From: Candidatus Sulfotelmatobacter sp.
GTDB lineage: Bacteria; Acidobacteriota; Terriglobia; Terriglobales; Acidobacteriaceae
Length of the DNA stretch: 6,937 nt
Direction: 5' to 3'
NCBI GenBank assembly: GCA_030044775.1
Contig: JASICF010000398.1
Location: 1-6,937, forward strand
The position numbers were made by a program, and so were the translations under genes. Positions within the stretch are counted from its first letter, which is position 1, and every line of letters starts with the position of its first letter. This document shows positions 5,684-6,937 of the stretch, piece by piece. Below the pieces are notes generated by a model. The model was given only the letters and a program-made list of their open reading frames with translations, did no database searches and was not told the DNA's origin.

Positions 5684-5746
5684 TGTCATTCCGAGCGAGC
5701 ACTTCTGGCGCGATTCGCGCTAGAAGGCGCAGTCGAGGAACCTGCT
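5684..5746 (+). repeat. Hairpin-bearing intergenic repeat, copy 2
   Basis: The element starts TTGTCATTCCGAGCGAGC and ends GCAGTCGAGGAACCTGC followed by TTTTT. It contains a 10-bp hairpin: CTTCTGGCGC (5702-5711) pairs with GCGCTAGAAG (5717-5726) across a 5-base loop, with one G-T pair. The ends match those of the copy at 361-424 apart from a few substitutions, while the hairpin sequence is unrelated, so structure rather than sequence is shared. It lies between the 3' end of the peptidase gene and the 5' end of the rhomboid gene. Whether it acts as a terminator, an mRNA stabiliser or has no function cannot be told. Confidence 0.65.
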
Positions 5747-5793
5747 TTTTGTCCCTCAATCTTCGCGCCGCAAAAAGATGCATCCCCCACGAT

Positions 5794-5809
5794 CCGCTCG
5801 CTCGACTGC
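5794..5809 (-). repeat. Inverted partner motif of repeat copy 2
   Basis: Read on the minus strand this is GCAGTCGAGCGAGCGG. Its first nine bases are an exact inverted match to GCAGTCGAG at 5729-5737, and its GAGCGAGC also occurs at 5693-5700 in the other orientation. This suggests that copy 2 is one arm of a larger imperfect inverted unit spanning about 5684-5809, with T-rich sequence at 5746-5750 and A-rich sequence at 5772-5776 facing each other near the centre. Confidence 0.45.
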
Positions 5810-5857
5810 AAGCGCAAAAGCCCACAACAGATATGGTACCAGTTTGCCGTTGGCGGC

Positions 5858-6937
5858 TCACCGCTCCGGGGCGGGCACCACCGCCAAGCTTCGATGTCCC
5901 TGCGCGTCGATCGCTCTCACTGCAAAGATGACATTATCCTTCGAAAGTTTCACGGTTGCGCGTGTCGCCGCTCCTACCTTTTGGACGTATTCCCATTCTG
6001 GAGCCGTCGTCGTCCGCCACAGGATTTCATATTCCGCGGCACGTCCGCCGGGCGAGGCATCCCACGTCAGCGTCGAATCGTTCTCCAGGTCTTTCGTTAG
6101 CAGATGCACATTTGCCGGAGGCGCTGGCGCCGACGCCAGCGACGCCAACGTGGCCGCATTCAATCGCGCTACATCGGCCACGTAGTCAAAATCCACAAAC
6201 TTCTGTAAATCGCCGTATTCGATGCCGTTCTCGGTCCTCACGTTCTGATGCTGATGGTGGAAATCCTCGCGATACTCCGTAAATCGAATCGCGGCAAACC
6301 CCTCCTGATTGAACGAATAATGATCTCCACCCCGCAAATACCGGTCCAGCCGGAACACCAGCGTCGGCTTCACTCCCACGTCGTAACTCCCTCCTACATC
6401 GTAGATATACCGCGCCAGTTCCCGCGACGGCGAGTCGTTCTCTCCGCCCAGCGCTCGAATCCGGCGAATGTCCTGCTCGGTCGCGGCCGCCGGCAATCCT
6501 TCCGAAAACACCCGCACCAACGTGTGCTCCTGCACTGCGCTCTTGTCCCCGCCAACAATATCGTTATTCAAGGCAGCTTCCACGTCCCATCCCTGTTGCT
6601 TCGCCATCTCCGCAAAATGATGGCTGCCATTCAATCCCTGTTCCTCTCCGGCGACCGTCAGAAAAAGAATCGTTGCCGGAAACTTCATCTTGCTCGACAT
6701 CTTGCTCAATACCCGCGCGCACTCCAGGCTCACCGCCGTCCCGCTACCGTCGTCGTTTGCTCCCGGAGCATCGTCGGTGATGTTGAACGTATCGCTATTC
6801 CGGGAATCGTAATGCCCAGTCACCAGCACAATCCGTTTCGTGTTCTCCGAATCGTTCCCTTTCAGAACCGCATAAACATTGGTGATCACCGTGGGCTGCG
6901 GAATTCGGTCTGCCGGCTGCTGGGTGAAGCTGTCGGT
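5858..6937 (-). CDS. M28-family zinc metallopeptidase with fibronectin III-like C-terminal domain (5' partial)
   Basis: The frame is open to the window edge, so the N-terminus and any signal peptide are missing; 359 codons are visible. The M28 aminopeptidase-type core is clear: VTGHYDS with His42, PGANDDGSG with Asp62, AGEEQG with Glu98/Glu99, NNDIVGG with Asp126, and a His-rich FHHQHQN stretch (226-232) likely to give the last zinc ligand. These are the expected ligands and catalytic Glu of a two-zinc site. GGDHYSFNQEGFAAIRF (203-219) matches the family's SDH-x-x-F region. From about residue 269, after a Pro/Ala-rich linker, about 90 residues (LTWDASPGG, YEILWRTT, then FAVRAIDAQGHRS) look like a fibronectin type III domain. 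Such enzymes are usually exported and trim peptides at their N-termini; export is inference here. The GTG at 6889 is internal, not a start, because conserved reading continues upstream. Confidence 0.92.
   Translation of the reverse strand, partial: TDSFTQQPADRIPQPTVITNVYAVLKGNDSENTKRIVLVTGHYDSRNSDTFNITDDAPGANDDGSGTAVSLECARVLSKMSSKMKFPATILFLTVAGEEQGLNGSHHFAEMAKQQGWDVEAALNNDIVGGDKSAVQEHTLVRVFSEGLPAAATEQDIRRIRALGGENDSPSRELARYIYDVGGSYDVGVKPTLVFRLDRYLRGGDHYSFNQEGFAAIRFTEYREDFHHQHQNVRTENGIEYGDLQKFVDFDYVADVARLNAATLASLASAPAPPANVHLLTKDLENDSTLTWDASPGGRAAEYEILWRTTTAPEWEYVQKVGAATRATVKLSKDNVIFAVRAIDAQGHRSLAVVPAPER

Overview
The window looks like an ordinary chromosomal stretch from a moderately GC-rich bacterium, most likely an acidobacterium (Acidobacteriota, Terriglobia-like). 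That assignment is inference. It rests on the style of the proteins (an M28 peptidase with a fibronectin-like tail, a rhomboid with a basic tail) and on intergenic hairpin repeats that begin TTGTCAT(C/T)C(T/C)GAGCG and end near AGTCGAGG, a repeat style I associate with acidobacterial genomes.

Layout. Positions 1-294 hold the last 97 codons of rpoC (RNA polymerase beta' subunit), closed by a textbook intrinsic terminator at 312-345. The gap to 557 carries a hairpin repeat (361-424) and a possible promoter. Positions 558-4103 are a compact plus-strand run of four genes with gaps of 4, 18 and 2 bases, probably an operon: a YihY/BrkB-family membrane protein, pyruvate kinase, a 99-residue ferredoxin-like-fold protein, and a TEX30/KANL3-like alpha/beta hydrolase. 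Only pyruvate kinase has a firm biochemical role (the last ATP-forming step of glycolysis). The others have no sequence-evident link to it beyond co-transcription.

Positions 4104-4780 are clearly poorer in GC than the flanks (roughly 47-53% in lines I counted, against about 70% in a line of the hydrolase gene). They hold two small divergently oriented helical proteins of unknown function: 71 aa on the minus strand, overlapping the hydrolase gene tail to tail, and 64 aa on the plus strand with a strong Shine-Dalgarno. This is the least explained part of the window.

Positions 4779-5624 (minus) encode a complete rhomboid-family intramembrane serine protease with a GTG start. Positions 5625-5857 are non-coding and carry a second hairpin repeat plus an inverted partner motif. 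Positions 5858-6937 (minus) are the 3' part of a gene for an M28-type zinc peptidase with a C-terminal fibronectin type III-like domain; its start and any signal peptide lie beyond the window edge.

I found no tRNA, rRNA, CRISPR array, transposase, phage gene or recognisable defence system. The window is mostly housekeeping. The points worth a second look are the low-GC small-ORF island, the hairpin repeats, the K+-independence signature of the pyruvate kinase, and the gene company of that enzyme.
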